This document shows, in pieces, positions 32,701 to 41,437 of a stretch of 64,000 nucleotides of DNA. The position numbers and the translations under genes are program-made. How positions within the stretch are numbered: the stretch's first letter is position 1; the number at the start of each line of letters is the position of its first letter. This DNA comes from a virus. The notes beneath the pieces are model-generated. The model worked only from the letters and a program-made list of their open reading frames with translations, was not told the DNA's origin and did not search any database. The DNA lies in the IMG/VR virus record IMGVR_UViG_3300032308_000833, positions 16,763 to 80,762 of that record. One strand, given 5' to 3'.

Positions 32701-33686
32701 GAATGGAAGCATCTAGGGATGCACAAATAGGTAGACTAAGTGCTAATGGTTTAACTAGAGACCAACTAGAAGAAAAGGTAAAACTATTAAAGGAACAAAA
32801 TTATAGAATTGATCAAGACACTATTGCACCTTTGCAAGAACAGGCAAGATTAGCACAAGTTAAAGTTGATCTTATTAATGAAGAAATTAAAGCAGTAACT
32901 GAAGTATTTAGAGTTGCTAATATGACTAAGTCTGAATGGGAAGAGCAAAAACTTAGAATTGAAGGTGCCGAAGCAGCAACAGGTAAATATACAAATGCAT
33001 TAAACACATCTCTTGGTGTAGTTCAGGGGATAAGAGATACCTATGATGAAATTCTTAGAACAATGCAAGACATGTCTAAAATGACATTTACTCCATTTGT
33101 TGATCCAGGACCACCGCCACCACCAGTAGTAGATCCAAAAAAAGATCCAAAAAAAGATCCAAAAAAAGATCCAAAACCAACTGTGAGTATTGCAAAACCA
33201 TCAAATGTAATCAATTCAAAATTTCCAACAGTAACCTATTCAAATATTATGGGAAGCGGTAGTGGTGTTAATATTGGAACTTCAAGTAAAGCGGTTATGG
33301 GTGGAGGAAAAACTCTTGCACCACAAACATGGCAACAGGCTGTTGCAAAAGCAAATAATATAAATGTATTACCAAGCACTAAAAAGAAATATATGGGTGG
33401 CATGATTTCTAAGTTTGCTGCTGGTGGTTTTGCGGTTGGTACTGATACCGTGCCAGCAATGCTAACTCCTGGTGAATTTATTGTAAGTAAATATGGTGTT
33501 GATAAATTCGGGGTAGATAACTTAAAGGCAATTAACAAAGGTGATAACCCTTCATCATCTTCAGTGTATAATTATAACTTGAGTGTTAATGTTAAGTCTG
33601 ATGCAAACCCTAACGAGATTGCTAGAACGGTAATGATGCAGATTAAGCAAATAGATTCTCAAAGAATTAAGGGGAATAGAATATAA
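26709..33686 (+). CDS. Tape measure protein
   Basis: A 2325-residue protein, the largest in the window. By the usual rule of about 0.15 nm per residue it predicts a tail of roughly 350 nm. Residues about 240-450 fit the PhageMin/TP901-type tape measure domain (EFTKYGVAVADTMKMAADV, GEGANALKSGLASM). Hydrophobic segments lie near 545-575 and 1080-1145. Two copies of the phage tail motif PAMLxPGExI occur near residues 685 and 2248. Coiled-coil-prone parts occur throughout, and a DPKK repeat is at 2142-2157. No peptidase or muralytic motif was recognised, so its wall-penetration function, if any, is not visible. Start chosen for AAAGAGG upstream; an earlier ATG at 26705 stops at once. Confidence 0.93.
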   Translation: MADVESNIKIGIDTGEALTQLKALQRQISAFHTSMAKTGAAGVAVSNNLSQNLANQINAGGKFYAEMKKIRTTTDAFNAALEKNQLSMREYFRYTGASTRTFGKLFKSEFDTINKVARENVKTLQTQYIKMGRDASGALRAMSVRPLTLDMNDYGTKVAMAAQRQALLNQLLRQGSTNLLNFGKNTQWAGRQLMVGFTIPLLSFGTIASKTFMDLEEQAIRFRRVYGDLFTTNTETTKALKDVQALANEFTKYGVAVADTMKMAADVAATGKMGTDLLEQISQANKLAVLGGIDQQKSLDTIISLTSAFGKETKALSEDINFLNAVENQTILNIDDLTTAIPKAAPVIKQLGGDVQDLAFFMTAMREGGIQAGEGANALKSGLASMINPTDKAAKALGAMGINIKGIVEANQGDVRNLVIGMAKAFDQLDPLNRARAIEQLFGKFQFARISTLFQNVIKEGSQAQTVAKLTQATTEELAILSERELKKVEESPLYKFKKEVQDLKTAIAPVGAEFLKALTPIVKFFGNVFENFNNFGDGTKKVMVLLTAVLAGIGPLALMSFGLLANGIANIIKGFTAVKSLFNKTGSSTQHLGEQTNYLTQEQLRAASVAASLDQAHMRLTQRFTSEAAAVRNLSTAYQQAIATQSMFGLGAVRGKGGTAQQPKGYAKGVVSVPGSGTGDKVPAMLSPGEAIIPAANAKENPALVSALVSGKIKGYEDGLDPVGKGYKNATLFMPHPMNKALDSGQGVLTKDLVRYFKDAGSAAAAPLITVMAKSMGLEINNPKVRSEFSEIGKKLITSATTALEKSGMQFVKDEDLERIVVPAMKKTAQGLNVAGQEVATAFNKSVTEIQTVGRMGDPGGTAGEKTKTSYSGRSALSPLSYIRRRTEAQNLAIEENPNMFRRVKRFSKSFGKERNQFQTFDPKTQAWETGSASHITKSLTASASKISKMVEPYLGNVLGKIEKGFLTGLRKTLKINSPAKEPQIAGTQSGKGYLIGLNESVDDAAMAGRKTGNAYTSNLTTSQSANALYGKSTGITATDKSIRRQQEKLAKQNQMIIGGGGGNGGKGKVAGDAKGPRAGMIGMAASTAVMGASMMGGKVGDTAQQLMGPIMMISMLFGLMSAPLAAVVSLIGLLAFGIFKLNKAKKDEMKATLKLIDSMGTGIKPMQEFSKFAGTVTATEIMNRRRANFASPFAIKTGKTTFGESFVASDEGKARVESIQKTISKSGKEGAISDLSNQLIGSVVSGALDYNQARSIAANIGDAIQDYDFSIAVNTKLISMLGPNGENVLKDGITIQTKLIEEQRNRLVGAIGSVSKTYDARGYKSTSSESGAAVFARMKVLLETQQQMLDVTEVEYSKKIEAAKIAGDLNKVNELILEREEKKAALLNESKQSYDVIQSRLEGADPSTIKAMRTAAQESIKQVYMDSPELATFAAETGSKLNKAKVSEATKLNIELGMATQDLNPVTVANILTKFTDGKDIDKILNIMPKVGGKDANLIYDLADNFASSDKALEFIYSFETKTPEESRKELEAFNAIRQLSMVGEGVEVSVLLDYAQTSGASAKISTMLEEINNTSAKDLTLEFAVKTVGQEALDELVARGQDWKMMPEDQRRNFLAASTAMLNLKGDPTFVKAYKNWSLQAGNIGKSIEDFIGYGGYKVTEQKLADTSVGAGAEQESEGGGGPTGSPLDDIVKKLRDVRKATQEMTIGWNDSGNALKKLAKETLGFGGLAQKLRGEGAGQNTIDFITGLSPEDYDKYKSMFKDIKVLQQSLNSIAIGDYVENQRKIATDSKNQAIAFNILTKSGMSLAGAYDAIKDSSFAATVAQAKGADVLKLVKEQQLSLKAIFDSGMASKQYSSLFDPGFDAAMKLFDIQEKIIQQKRKGELNAQQLIIDNSNKQIKLARNIQDTNNYQISKYEDGLKSISDQAEVITEKYDKQFAALDKISKINEVISRQEKSRISLAEALSQGDIYAAARAAQELRAQNAQDAIDQQRTGMEASRDAQIGRLSANGLTRDQLEEKVKLLKEQNYRIDQDTIAPLQEQARLAQVKVDLINEEIKAVTEVFRVANMTKSEWEEQKLRIEGAEAATGKYTNALNTSLGVVQGIRDTYDEILRTMQDMSKMTFTPFVDPGPPPPPVVDPKKDPKKDPKKDPKPTVSIAKPSNVINSKFPTVTYSNIMGSGSGVNIGTSSKAVMGGGKTLAPQTWQQAVAKANNINVLPSTKKKYMGGMISKFAAGGFAVGTDTVPAMLTPGEFIVSKYGVDKFGVDNLKAINKGDNPSSSSVYNYNLSVNVKSDANPNEIARTVMMQIKQIDSQRIKGNRI
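33132..33179 (+). repeat. 12-bp repeats in the tape measure gene (DPKK units)
   Basis: Three exact GATCCAAAAAAA units and a fourth altered one, encoding Asp-Pro-Lys-Lys after a Pro-rich stretch. This is a flexible charged linker before the C-terminal segment. Confidence 0.85.
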
Positions 33687-34330
33687 TGGCAACTTTAAAT
33701 TACCTTGCTGGTAGAAAAAAATACGGTAGACCCCAAGCACTCTTGTTTGCAGATACCCCTGGAACCCTTATACAGAGTGCAAATGGAATGACTCACGTTC
33801 CAGATGGTTTTGAAATAAACGCAGACATAGATATTTCTGAACTTCAAAATAATTCATCTAGATTTATGATACTTTCAGATCACAACCGTGGTCCAATAGA
33901 TGTTAAAAATAATAGACTTGAGCAAAAAGAAAGAACTATTAATGGTAAAATGAGATCATTTTATATTGCAGATAAAAACACTTTTTCTGTAAGTTGGCAA
34001 AACTTACCATCTAGATCTTTTTCTAATTTATCAAATTTTAATACTAGTACTGGAAAAGAAGAGGTTGGTTTAGATAAATATACGGTAGATGGTGGAGCAG
34101 GAGGAAATGAGTTATTGGATTGGTACTTAAATCACAAAGGTTCTTTTTATCTATTTATTGCGTACGATAACTATATTAAATTAAAAGATCAAAATAATAC
34201 ATACAATAGACTTAGTGAGTATCAAGAAGTTGTAGAAGTATTATTTTCAGATTTTTCATACAGTGTAAATAAAAGAGGATATAGCAAACATGATTTGTGG
34301 GATATAAGTTTATCTTTGGAAGAAGTATAA
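33686..34330 (+). CDS. Distal tail (Dit-like) protein
   Basis: A 214-residue protein following the tape measure with a TAATG overlap, the normal place for the distal tail protein that starts the tail tip hub. It has mostly beta pattern, with RPQALLFADTPGTLIQ near the start and FSDFSYSVNKRGYSKHDLWDIS at the end, where SxxxNKRG...DLWDISLSLEE fits the strand-turn-strand closing many actinophage Dit-type proteins. The next gene overlaps its stop codon. Assignment depends on synteny. Confidence 0.65.
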   Translation: MATLNYLAGRKKYGRPQALLFADTPGTLIQSANGMTHVPDGFEINADIDISELQNNSSRFMILSDHNRGPIDVKNNRLEQKERTINGKMRSFYIADKNTFSVSWQNLPSRSFSNLSNFNTSTGKEEVGLDKYTVDGGAGGNELLDWYLNHKGSFYLFIAYDNYIKLKDQNNTYNRLSEYQEVVEVLFSDFSYSVNKRGYSKHDLWDISLSLEEV

Positions 34331-37300
34331 TGTTTGTAAAAGAAAACATAAAAGAAGTTTTTGAAACTTCAAATACTGTAGGTGTAAAAGGTTTAGTTTT
34401 AGCAGAATGGAATTTAAATAGTTCAGAAAATTTATTAAAAATAGGCAACTATAGATATAGACCATTAGAAAACTTATCTAAATATAAACAAATTTTTGAT
34501 TCATATGATTATAAGGATACTGGAAACTTTTATACTAATGCAACGGATGCAGATATTATTGTAGATGGTGGTGTTGATGATGATAACGAACCACAACTAT
34601 TTGTTTCAAATAGAGAAAAAGAATCTCAACTATTTTCATTAGAAGATTGTTTTGGTAAATTTAGACCACGATCTGGAATTAATAAAATAAGATATTTTAA
34701 TAACAAATATTTTCATAATCCTAATTCATATTTATCAGATAGACCAAGATATTATATGTCAGACAAAAGAGATTATTTTAAATATTGGAGTTCTTATAGA
34801 ACTGAAGATGGAATTGAAAGAGGTATAGCAAAAAATATATCAAATGGTAAAAATTATATAGATGATGTTGCACCATTTGTAGTATATAAAAATAGTATAC
34901 CAACTAACAGAATAGTTATCAAAATGCAAACTAACGTAGGAAGCACTGATCTTGGATCGTTTTCTACAGTTTCAGGAACTATAAGTGATCCCTTTTATGG
35001 ATATGAAAATCAAACAACACCTTTAGTATGGAAAGTACAAAAACTAAGAAATAACATTTGGACAGATTTAATTAGTTTTGATCAAAATTCTACAAGAAGT
35101 GATGGAAGTAAAGTAATCAAATCTGATGGACATGTTGAATTAAAGTATGGAGTTGTTACTCCATTAAAATATAAAGACAGTTTTAATTTTATAACAATTT
35201 TATTATCTAGTTCACAATTACCATTAACAGGAAATTATGGAGATGCATTTTTAGTAAGAGATAATTTTAGTGGAGAAGTAGGAACTTTGTATGTATACAA
35301 TGGACTAGGGTATGACGAATTTGCAGCAAATTATGGTTGGTCTTTATTAGAAAAAGAAGTAGATAAATCATCTTTAGTTACAGAGTTATCTTCACCTTTT
35401 TCTTATTTTGATAACAATGAAAAAAATATTAAATATAACCAATTTGAATATATAGATGGTTTAAGAGTTATTGTAACAACCATGAATAAATTTGATAGTG
35501 TTTTTGAGTTAATAGAGTTATCTCCTAGACTAGTAGCAGACATTACTGATAATGTTATTAACTACACATTAAATAAGTCTATATCTGATTTAAATTTAAA
35601 CGGCTTACCAGTTGGCCAATTATTGGCTTCTGGTGGAAACTTAGAAATTATTGATCCATCTTTAGCATTCAATAAAAATAATAACTTAAGCATAATTTCT
35701 CAATATTTAAATAATAATGTTAAGTTTAGTTTTTATGAAGAGGTATTCACTGGATCTAACGATAATAATTACATACCATTAAAAAAGTTTTATTCAGATA
35801 ACATACCACAAACAGACATAAAAAATGGAAAAACTTCTGTAGAGTTAAGAGATTTATATTTTTACTTAGAACAAATAAATGCCCCTAACCTATTTTTAAC
35901 TAACGTTTCTGTTAATTTTGCAATTTCTCTTTTATTAGATTATGCTGGATTTTCTAATTATAAATTTAAAAAAATTGACAATGAAAAAGAATTAGTAATT
36001 CCTTTCTTTTTTTGTAATGACGAAAAAAACATTGCACAAGTTTTAAATGATTTAGCAGTATCTTCTCAGTCTTCAATGTTCTTTAATGAGGAAAATGATT
36101 TAGTCGTAATGAGTAAAAACTATACTGTTCCAAAAATAAATGATAGATCAGTAGATATGGTTCTTTACGGTTCAAACAATGTCCTTGTTAATAAAAAAGA
36201 AAATATAATTAATGCATCTCTTGTAGATACAAAAGTTTTAAATTCAGGAAACATTAACTATACAACTAGATACATTCAAAAAACTTTGGGATCAATAAAG
36301 CAAGCAACTCTTTTAGATAAAGAAAAAACTTGGGTATACAAGCCAACACTTTTGTGGGAAGTGTCTGGAAAAAATAATACTAAAACTGTTAATGAATCAG
36401 CAAGCACCATGTCTTCTTATATTCTTTCAGCAATACCACTTGCGTCTTCATTAAATGATATTGCTCCAGTAATTGAAAACAATACTTTAATTAATAATAC
36501 AATAGATCTTGGAGAAAATGTATATTGGTTAGGAAACTATAATGGTTATTTTTATTCAAACGGAGAAGTTATAAGATACGATGCTGTTGAATATAATGTT
36601 TCAGGATTTGGTAATCTATGGATAACAAACGTTCAAGATTATGAAAATTATTTTTCACAACTTCCATTTAATGGAAAGATGTATCCAACTGGATTAATAA
36701 GAATTTACACAGAACTGGACTATGTAGAAAAAAATGGAATCAAGATTTTAAAAAATGGCAATGTTATTAAAAATGGAAGAGCACAGTTTGGTACAGAAAT
36801 TACCAATCATTATGCAGGACTAGATCCGTATTGGGTTAATAACGATAACGTTAGAGGATGCAATATGTATTCTGAGTACTTGTTTTCAGATAAAGTTTTA
36901 GATAAAACTGTTGTTGTTGGCCCTGCTGGAATAAGTAACAATATAGCAAAACAAACTACAAGAACAAGTAAGATTAAAAACTTTTTGTCAAGTTCTTATG
37001 TTTCAGAATATGATAATAAGAATTCAATAAATAACAAGTCTGGCAGTGTTCAGTCTTCTGCTTTAGTTATGACTGGCCCTTCATTTACTTTTGAACAGAA
37101 ACCTATTGATTACATTAACTATGTGTATAAGCCATTAAACAACAAGTTTAAACATTTTGGAACTAGACTAAGAATAATCGGTAATATTGAAAACAATGAA
37201 GTTAGAGGTCAATCACCTGTAGGAAGTATGACATATTACGTATCTCCAGGAAGTGAGCCATCTCAAAATATCAGTATTGGTGGTGGTTCTGGCGGGTTAG

Positions 37301-38589
37301 GAATTATGGTTAATCCATCAACCAACGTTGGATATTATTTTGAAATTGTTGCACTAACAGAAAACAATATAGAAAAGTATAGTAATGGATCTAACATTGC
37401 TAATTTATTGTTTTATAAAGTAGGAAAAGATAGCGAAGGAAACCTTGGAGTGCCAGTAAAACTTTGGTCTGGTTCAACAAATGTTTTAGTTGACGACGGT
37501 AACTTTACTGGTCAATATAGATTAACAGGTGAAGAAAATCCAACAGTATACGATATAGCAGTTGAATATCTAGATATAAACCAAACAAGAAAATTTTATT
37601 TGTATATAAATAATAACATAGTTGCCATTGTAGATGACGCAAGTCCACTTCCAATCTATAACAATATGTGTATTTTTACTAGAGGAACATCAAAGGTTAT
37701 GTTCGAAAACATATTTGCACTTGGCAGTAACTATGCAAAAAATATGGAAGAAAGTTTAGATGTCCCTTTTAATAAAATATTTGACAATCAAGAGTTAACC
37801 TCTAATGAAGCATTTAGAAAACATGCTCTTAGTTCAGTAGTTCAGTCTACACATCTATCTGGAATTAGTCCAGCAGAGCCACCATCTTACAATTTTTATT
37901 TTGATGAATTTGGATCAATAATGAGAGAGTGTGCATATTTTAATGTTAAGTTTGACAAAGCATATCCAGCATTATATTCAAAAATATCTCCAACCTTTAA
38001 TCAAATTAAGGGATATACTGTTTCAGGATTTGTACCAGATGCTTATGGAGCAGAGTTTTTAATTTTTAATGCTACGGATACGGCTTTGTCCTTGGATGAA
38101 ACATCTGGAAACTATTTAAGAATTCAGGGAGTTGCTTTTACTCAATCAACTAACAACACATTAACTGTGGATGACTATTATAAAGAAAATTCAAATAATA
38201 TTAAAACACAATACTTAGATGATGCAACTATACAATCAAATGTAATCTCAAAAAATAAATATGACAAATTAAAAAATAGTAAATCAAAGTATGGAACAAA
38301 AGAATTTACTATTGATGTTCCCTATGTACAATCACGTGATGAGGCAGAGTCCTTGCTTGGTTGGATTGTTGACAAAACAATAGACCCTAAGAGTGCAATT
38401 AGTCTAGACATTTTTGCTACACCAATAATTCAATTGGGAGATTTGATAAGTATATATTATAAAGATTTAAATGAAGAAAGTGTTATAGCAGCAGAAGATA
38501 AAAGATTTGTTGTATATAACATTACATATTCAAGATCTTCAATTGGACCAACAATGAAGATATTCTGTTATGAGGTTTCAGATGAGTGA
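34330..38589 (+). CDS. Tail hub / tip protein (Tal-like)
   Basis: A 1419-residue protein after the distal tail gene. VSVNFAISLLLDYAGFSNYK and IAQVLNDLAVSSQSSMFFNE at about 525-590 resemble the hub domain of minor tail proteins that bind the Dit ring. A lectin-like (LamG) section near 1000-1130 includes FYLYINNNIVAIVDD. A late part, VPYVQSRDEAESLLGWIVD near 1330, with a QLGDLISIYYKD strand, is a conserved tail-hub module. ATG 34330 overlaps the previous stop; an upstream in-frame ATG at 34297 is inside the previous gene and not favoured. It probably contacts the cell surface. Confidence 0.7.
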   Translation: MFVKENIKEVFETSNTVGVKGLVLAEWNLNSSENLLKIGNYRYRPLENLSKYKQIFDSYDYKDTGNFYTNATDADIIVDGGVDDDNEPQLFVSNREKESQLFSLEDCFGKFRPRSGINKIRYFNNKYFHNPNSYLSDRPRYYMSDKRDYFKYWSSYRTEDGIERGIAKNISNGKNYIDDVAPFVVYKNSIPTNRIVIKMQTNVGSTDLGSFSTVSGTISDPFYGYENQTTPLVWKVQKLRNNIWTDLISFDQNSTRSDGSKVIKSDGHVELKYGVVTPLKYKDSFNFITILLSSSQLPLTGNYGDAFLVRDNFSGEVGTLYVYNGLGYDEFAANYGWSLLEKEVDKSSLVTELSSPFSYFDNNEKNIKYNQFEYIDGLRVIVTTMNKFDSVFELIELSPRLVADITDNVINYTLNKSISDLNLNGLPVGQLLASGGNLEIIDPSLAFNKNNNLSIISQYLNNNVKFSFYEEVFTGSNDNNYIPLKKFYSDNIPQTDIKNGKTSVELRDLYFYLEQINAPNLFLTNVSVNFAISLLLDYAGFSNYKFKKIDNEKELVIPFFFCNDEKNIAQVLNDLAVSSQSSMFFNEENDLVVMSKNYTVPKINDRSVDMVLYGSNNVLVNKKENIINASLVDTKVLNSGNINYTTRYIQKTLGSIKQATLLDKEKTWVYKPTLLWEVSGKNNTKTVNESASTMSSYILSAIPLASSLNDIAPVIENNTLINNTIDLGENVYWLGNYNGYFYSNGEVIRYDAVEYNVSGFGNLWITNVQDYENYFSQLPFNGKMYPTGLIRIYTELDYVEKNGIKILKNGNVIKNGRAQFGTEITNHYAGLDPYWVNNDNVRGCNMYSEYLFSDKVLDKTVVVGPAGISNNIAKQTTRTSKIKNFLSSSYVSEYDNKNSINNKSGSVQSSALVMTGPSFTFEQKPIDYINYVYKPLNNKFKHFGTRLRIIGNIENNEVRGQSPVGSMTYYVSPGSEPSQNISIGGGSGGLGIMVNPSTNVGYYFEIVALTENNIEKYSNGSNIANLLFYKVGKDSEGNLGVPVKLWSGSTNVLVDDGNFTGQYRLTGEENPTVYDIAVEYLDINQTRKFYLYINNNIVAIVDDASPLPIYNNMCIFTRGTSKVMFENIFALGSNYAKNMEESLDVPFNKIFDNQELTSNEAFRKHALSSVVQSTHLSGISPAEPPSYNFYFDEFGSIMRECAYFNVKFDKAYPALYSKISPTFNQIKGYTVSGFVPDAYGAEFLIFNATDTALSLDETSGNYLRIQGVAFTQSTNNTLTVDDYYKENSNNIKTQYLDDATIQSNVISKNKYDKLKNSKSKYGTKEFTIDVPYVQSRDEAESLLGWIVDKTIDPKSAISLDIFATPIIQLGDLISIYYKDLNEESVIAAEDKRFVVYNITYSRSSIGPTMKIFCYEVSDE

Positions 38590-39064
38590 CGCAACCCCCA
38601 ATACACCACAGGTAATTTATGATTCTAAAAATAATAATTCATTAGTTAAGGTTGCAGATCCACAATATATAATTGTTGGAGATCAAGAAGTATCAATAGA
38701 CATAATGTCTAATATTATATTTGAAGAAATCGGTAGTCAAGAAATTATTAATATTGATAGAAATGATACTGTTTTTGGATCTACTCTTTTGCATGAAGGA
38801 ATTCAAAATAATAACAAAATATTACAAAACTATAACTCATATACTATGGCTCCTGTATCTGGAACCTCTTATGAGTATTTTAAAAACTTTACAATTGATC
38901 TAGGTAAAAAAGTACCTAATGTTGGTAATGGACCAAATGGAGAAAACATATATATAGATGCTTCTAATGAAAGTTTAGTTATAGAATTAGTAAACATAGA
39001 AAGTGATGAACAGGTAGAGATTAATATCTTAATTTCAGGAACTGGGTATTATGATACAATATAA
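38582..39064 (+). CDS. Minor tail-operon structural protein
   Basis: A 160-residue protein overlapping the hub gene by 8 bases; the ATG at 38582 is preferred to one at 38570 deeper in the upstream gene. It is acidic and beta-rich (QYIIVGDQEVSIDIM, SLVIELVNIESDEQVEINILISG). No catalytic motif. The size, composition and position between hub and tip genes suggest a small tail-tip component. Confidence 0.55.
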   Translation: MSDATPNTPQVIYDSKNNNSLVKVADPQYIIVGDQEVSIDIMSNIIFEEIGSQEIINIDRNDTVFGSTLLHEGIQNNNKILQNYNSYTMAPVSGTSYEYFKNFTIDLGKKVPNVGNGPNGENIYIDASNESLVIELVNIESDEQVEINILISGTGYYDTI

Positions 39065-39078
39065 CTTAGGAGATTTTA

Positions 39079-40242
39079 ATGATTACCGATAAAGGCAAAA
39101 GCATAATATCTAAATATTTGCTTGGACAAATTCCCTCTTATGGCTCTTACATAGCAGTTGGATGTGGAGCACGACCATTGGAACCATACGTAAGTGGTAC
39201 ATTACCAGATTATTCATCTAAGACTGAACTAGATTTTGAGATGTTGAGAGTTCCAGTTTCATCAAAGGGCATAGTAAATGAAGACGGTATATCAAAAATT
39301 GTTCTTACTGCAGAATTACCAACAGAAGAAAGATATGAAATAACAGAGGTTGGCCTTTACTCTGCAGGCTTTAATCCTATAACTGGATCATCAAATAGCA
39401 AATCGTTGCTATCTTTTACTCAATTTGAAAATTGGAAAGTTAATGGGTCTACTACACTAAACTTTGTTGCAGAGCCATTAGACGATCCTTTGATTTTAAA
39501 TATAATAAAAGATTTTTTTACTATAAATAGCCAATCCCTAGAATTAGATATTTTTCAAACAAACGCTGACAACCCTATATTTTTAAATGACTCTAGATAT
39601 CTTAGAAATGAAAGATCAAGATTTTTAAACAACATGGTTGTTATGAGAGGGGACTCTTCAACTTTTACTGGGTCAGCAGGATCTCTTGTTGGAGCGGGTA
39701 ACTTTATTCAATTGTCTGGTACATCAATAGACTTATCTAAATATTCTACATCTGATGAACTTAGATTGGCGTTCAGTGTATTAAATAAAGATGGAACTGA
39801 TGCAGATATTGATACTTCAAAAATTGCAGTAAGGATTTTAGTAGAGTTTTTAGCGTCAACTGTTCCTAGTGCTTATGCAAAAATGGAAGCAAGGGTTGAT
39901 CATGTTAACGATGACTCTGCTTTTGACTTTGATGTAAACAGATATTTTGTTGTAAATAAAGAACTTAAAGATATAAACATAACTCAGGGTTTTCCTTGGA
40001 AATCTGTTGATACAATTAAAGTTTATGCTCAAGTTCTCACTGGTGCATCAACTGCTAATACTGTAGATGATTCTTATTATGTAGCAATAGATGCTTTAAG
40101 AATAGAAAGCAAAAACAATTTAAATCCAGCGTACGGACTAACTGGATATTCAGTAATAAGAAATGCTGATTCTTTACCTATAATTAAAAGTCCCAATACT
40201 AGCAACTACATAGAGTTTAGATTTAGTGTGGATGTTGAGTAA
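39079..40242 (+). CDS. Tail tip / fibre-base protein
   Basis: A 387-residue protein. The start MITDKGKSIISKYLLGQ, with SYIAVGCGARP and later YEITEVGLYSAGF, matches the N-terminal module of phage tail-tip proteins that link fibres to the baseplate (it resembles the J-type tail collar start). The remaining part is beta-rich with VRILVEFLAS and SVDTIKVYAQVL strands. An AGGAG site precedes ATG. The next gene begins in its stop codon (TAATG). Confidence 0.6.
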   Translation: MITDKGKSIISKYLLGQIPSYGSYIAVGCGARPLEPYVSGTLPDYSSKTELDFEMLRVPVSSKGIVNEDGISKIVLTAELPTEERYEITEVGLYSAGFNPITGSSNSKSLLSFTQFENWKVNGSTTLNFVAEPLDDPLILNIIKDFFTINSQSLELDIFQTNADNPIFLNDSRYLRNERSRFLNNMVVMRGDSSTFTGSAGSLVGAGNFIQLSGTSIDLSKYSTSDELRLAFSVLNKDGTDADIDTSKIAVRILVEFLASTVPSAYAKMEARVDHVNDDSAFDFDVNRYFVVNKELKDINITQGFPWKSVDTIKVYAQVLTGASTANTVDDSYYVAIDALRIESKNNLNPAYGLTGYSVIRNADSLPIIKSPNTSNYIEFRFSVDVE

Positions 40243-40787
40243 TGGTTGATAGTAATATTAAAAAAATAACAATTCTTAAAAAAGATCTTCCTGATTATAT
40301 AGGAGATAACGATAGTTTGTCTTATCAAATAAGATACAGGGTTGTGTCAGAAGATAAAAACAGAACCTCACACTGGTCACCAATTTATAAAGTTGGAGAA
40401 ACTAGTACCTTTGAAGAAGTTGGTTTTGACATTGAAGATATTGCAGGAACGAGTATTCCTCATAATGTTATTATAAATGATGTAGCACATCTTGCAGGAA
40501 TTTCTTGGACTATGCCAGCACTTTTAATAACTAATCCAACTAATGAAGAAAAAATATTACAAGAAAAGCAAGCGTCAATAAAAAACTTTGATATTTATGT
40601 TCAATGGAAAACAGGTGGAACATATGGAAATTGGACATGGGTTGGAGTTTCGCAGGGTACTCAATACTCTATGACATATCCATCTACAGGGCCAACACAT
40701 ATGAAGTTTAGAGTACAAAAGATTACACAAGTTAAACAGGCTTTTGATGCTGCTACATATCTAATTAGTAGTGAACAAACCCTTTAA
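40242..40787 (+). CDS. Fibronectin-like tail structural protein
   Basis: A 181-residue protein. SLSYQIRYRVVSEDKNRTSHWSPIYKV reads as strands of an Ig/fibronectin-type domain, and FDIYVQWKTGGTYGNWTWVGV as its partner sheet. No enzyme motif. It is translationally coupled to the preceding tail-tip gene and is probably part of the same complex. Confidence 0.55.
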   Translation: MVDSNIKKITILKKDLPDYIGDNDSLSYQIRYRVVSEDKNRTSHWSPIYKVGETSTFEEVGFDIEDIAGTSIPHNVIINDVAHLAGISWTMPALLITNPTNEEKILQEKQASIKNFDIYVQWKTGGTYGNWTWVGVSQGTQYSMTYPSTGPTHMKFRVQKITQVKQAFDAATYLISSEQTL

Positions 40788-40796
40788 TGGTATAAT
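40788..40796 (+). promoter_or_regulatory. Extended -10 promoter for 40806
   Basis: TGGTATAAT ends 9 bases before ATG 40806, giving a leader of at most 2-3 bases. It overlaps the stop of the previous gene. Confidence 0.6.
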
Positions 40797-40805
40797 GGAA
40801 TAACT

Positions 40806-41246
40806 ATGGCTAGAATACCTCTCCCAAATCGTGGTCAACCACTTGATGTTGCCTATATGTATCAAATAGCAGATACTTTAAATACATTGTCTACTCAAGT
40901 TTCCCCTTCACTTAATAAATATTTAACAATAGATACTATATCTTCTGGAAAACAAGATGTGAAATCATCTGAAATGAGAATGGTTGGTGGATATGTAGAG
41001 GTTGCAAATAATAGTACAGTTAGTGCTGGAAACGAACTTCCATTTTCTTTAAGTTATTCTGGATTTAAGTATGCTCCAATTGTTACTGCTACCCCAATAA
41101 ATATTGATGGTACTTCTGCTGGATCTGACATTTCTGTAGTGTTAAAAAATGTTACAGTGTCAAAAGTGGATGGAGTTGTAAAGTTTAAAACAAGTGGCAA
41201 TGTTTCTATTGGTATCAATATAATTGCACTTGGAATTCCTAATTAA
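40806..41246 (+). CDS. Small virion-type structural protein
   Basis: A 146-residue protein. The N-terminal helix (VAYMYQIADTLNTLSTQV) and the beta-rich C-terminus (ELPFSLSYSGFKYAPIVTATPIN) look like a short fibre or tail-tip subunit. It is the last structural gene before the regulatory and replication region, and its stop overlaps the next start. Confidence 0.5.
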   Translation: MARIPLPNRGQPLDVAYMYQIADTLNTLSTQVSPSLNKYLTIDTISSGKQDVKSSEMRMVGGYVEVANNSTVSAGNELPFSLSYSGFKYAPIVTATPINIDGTSAGSDISVVLKNVTVSKVDGVVKFKTSGNVSIGINIIALGIPN

Positions 41247-41437
41247 TGTTACAGTGTAAAAAATGTAAGGGAAGAATGTTTCTTGACAGACTTTATAGTT
41301 CACGTCTTCATCTAGAATTATATTGCATGTCTTGTGGGACAAGAGAGTTTATGAACCCACCACAGAGCGTCATAGGAGGATCATGGCTGTTAGAAAAGGA
41401 AATCTTGAGAGCGAAGCATACAATCTCGCCCCTGTAA
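41246..41437 (+). CDS. Small zinc-ribbon protein
   Basis: A 63-residue protein with two Cys pairs, CKKC near the N-terminus (residues 4-7) and CMSC at 27-30, forming a likely zinc ribbon. Proteins of this kind often bind nucleic acid or RNA polymerase; here the role is unknown. It starts within the stop of the previous gene and its last 55 bases overlap the following regulator gene. Confidence 0.6.
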   Translation: MLQCKKCKGRMFLDRLYSSRLHLELYCMSCGTREFMNPPQSVIGGSWLLEKEILRAKHTISPL

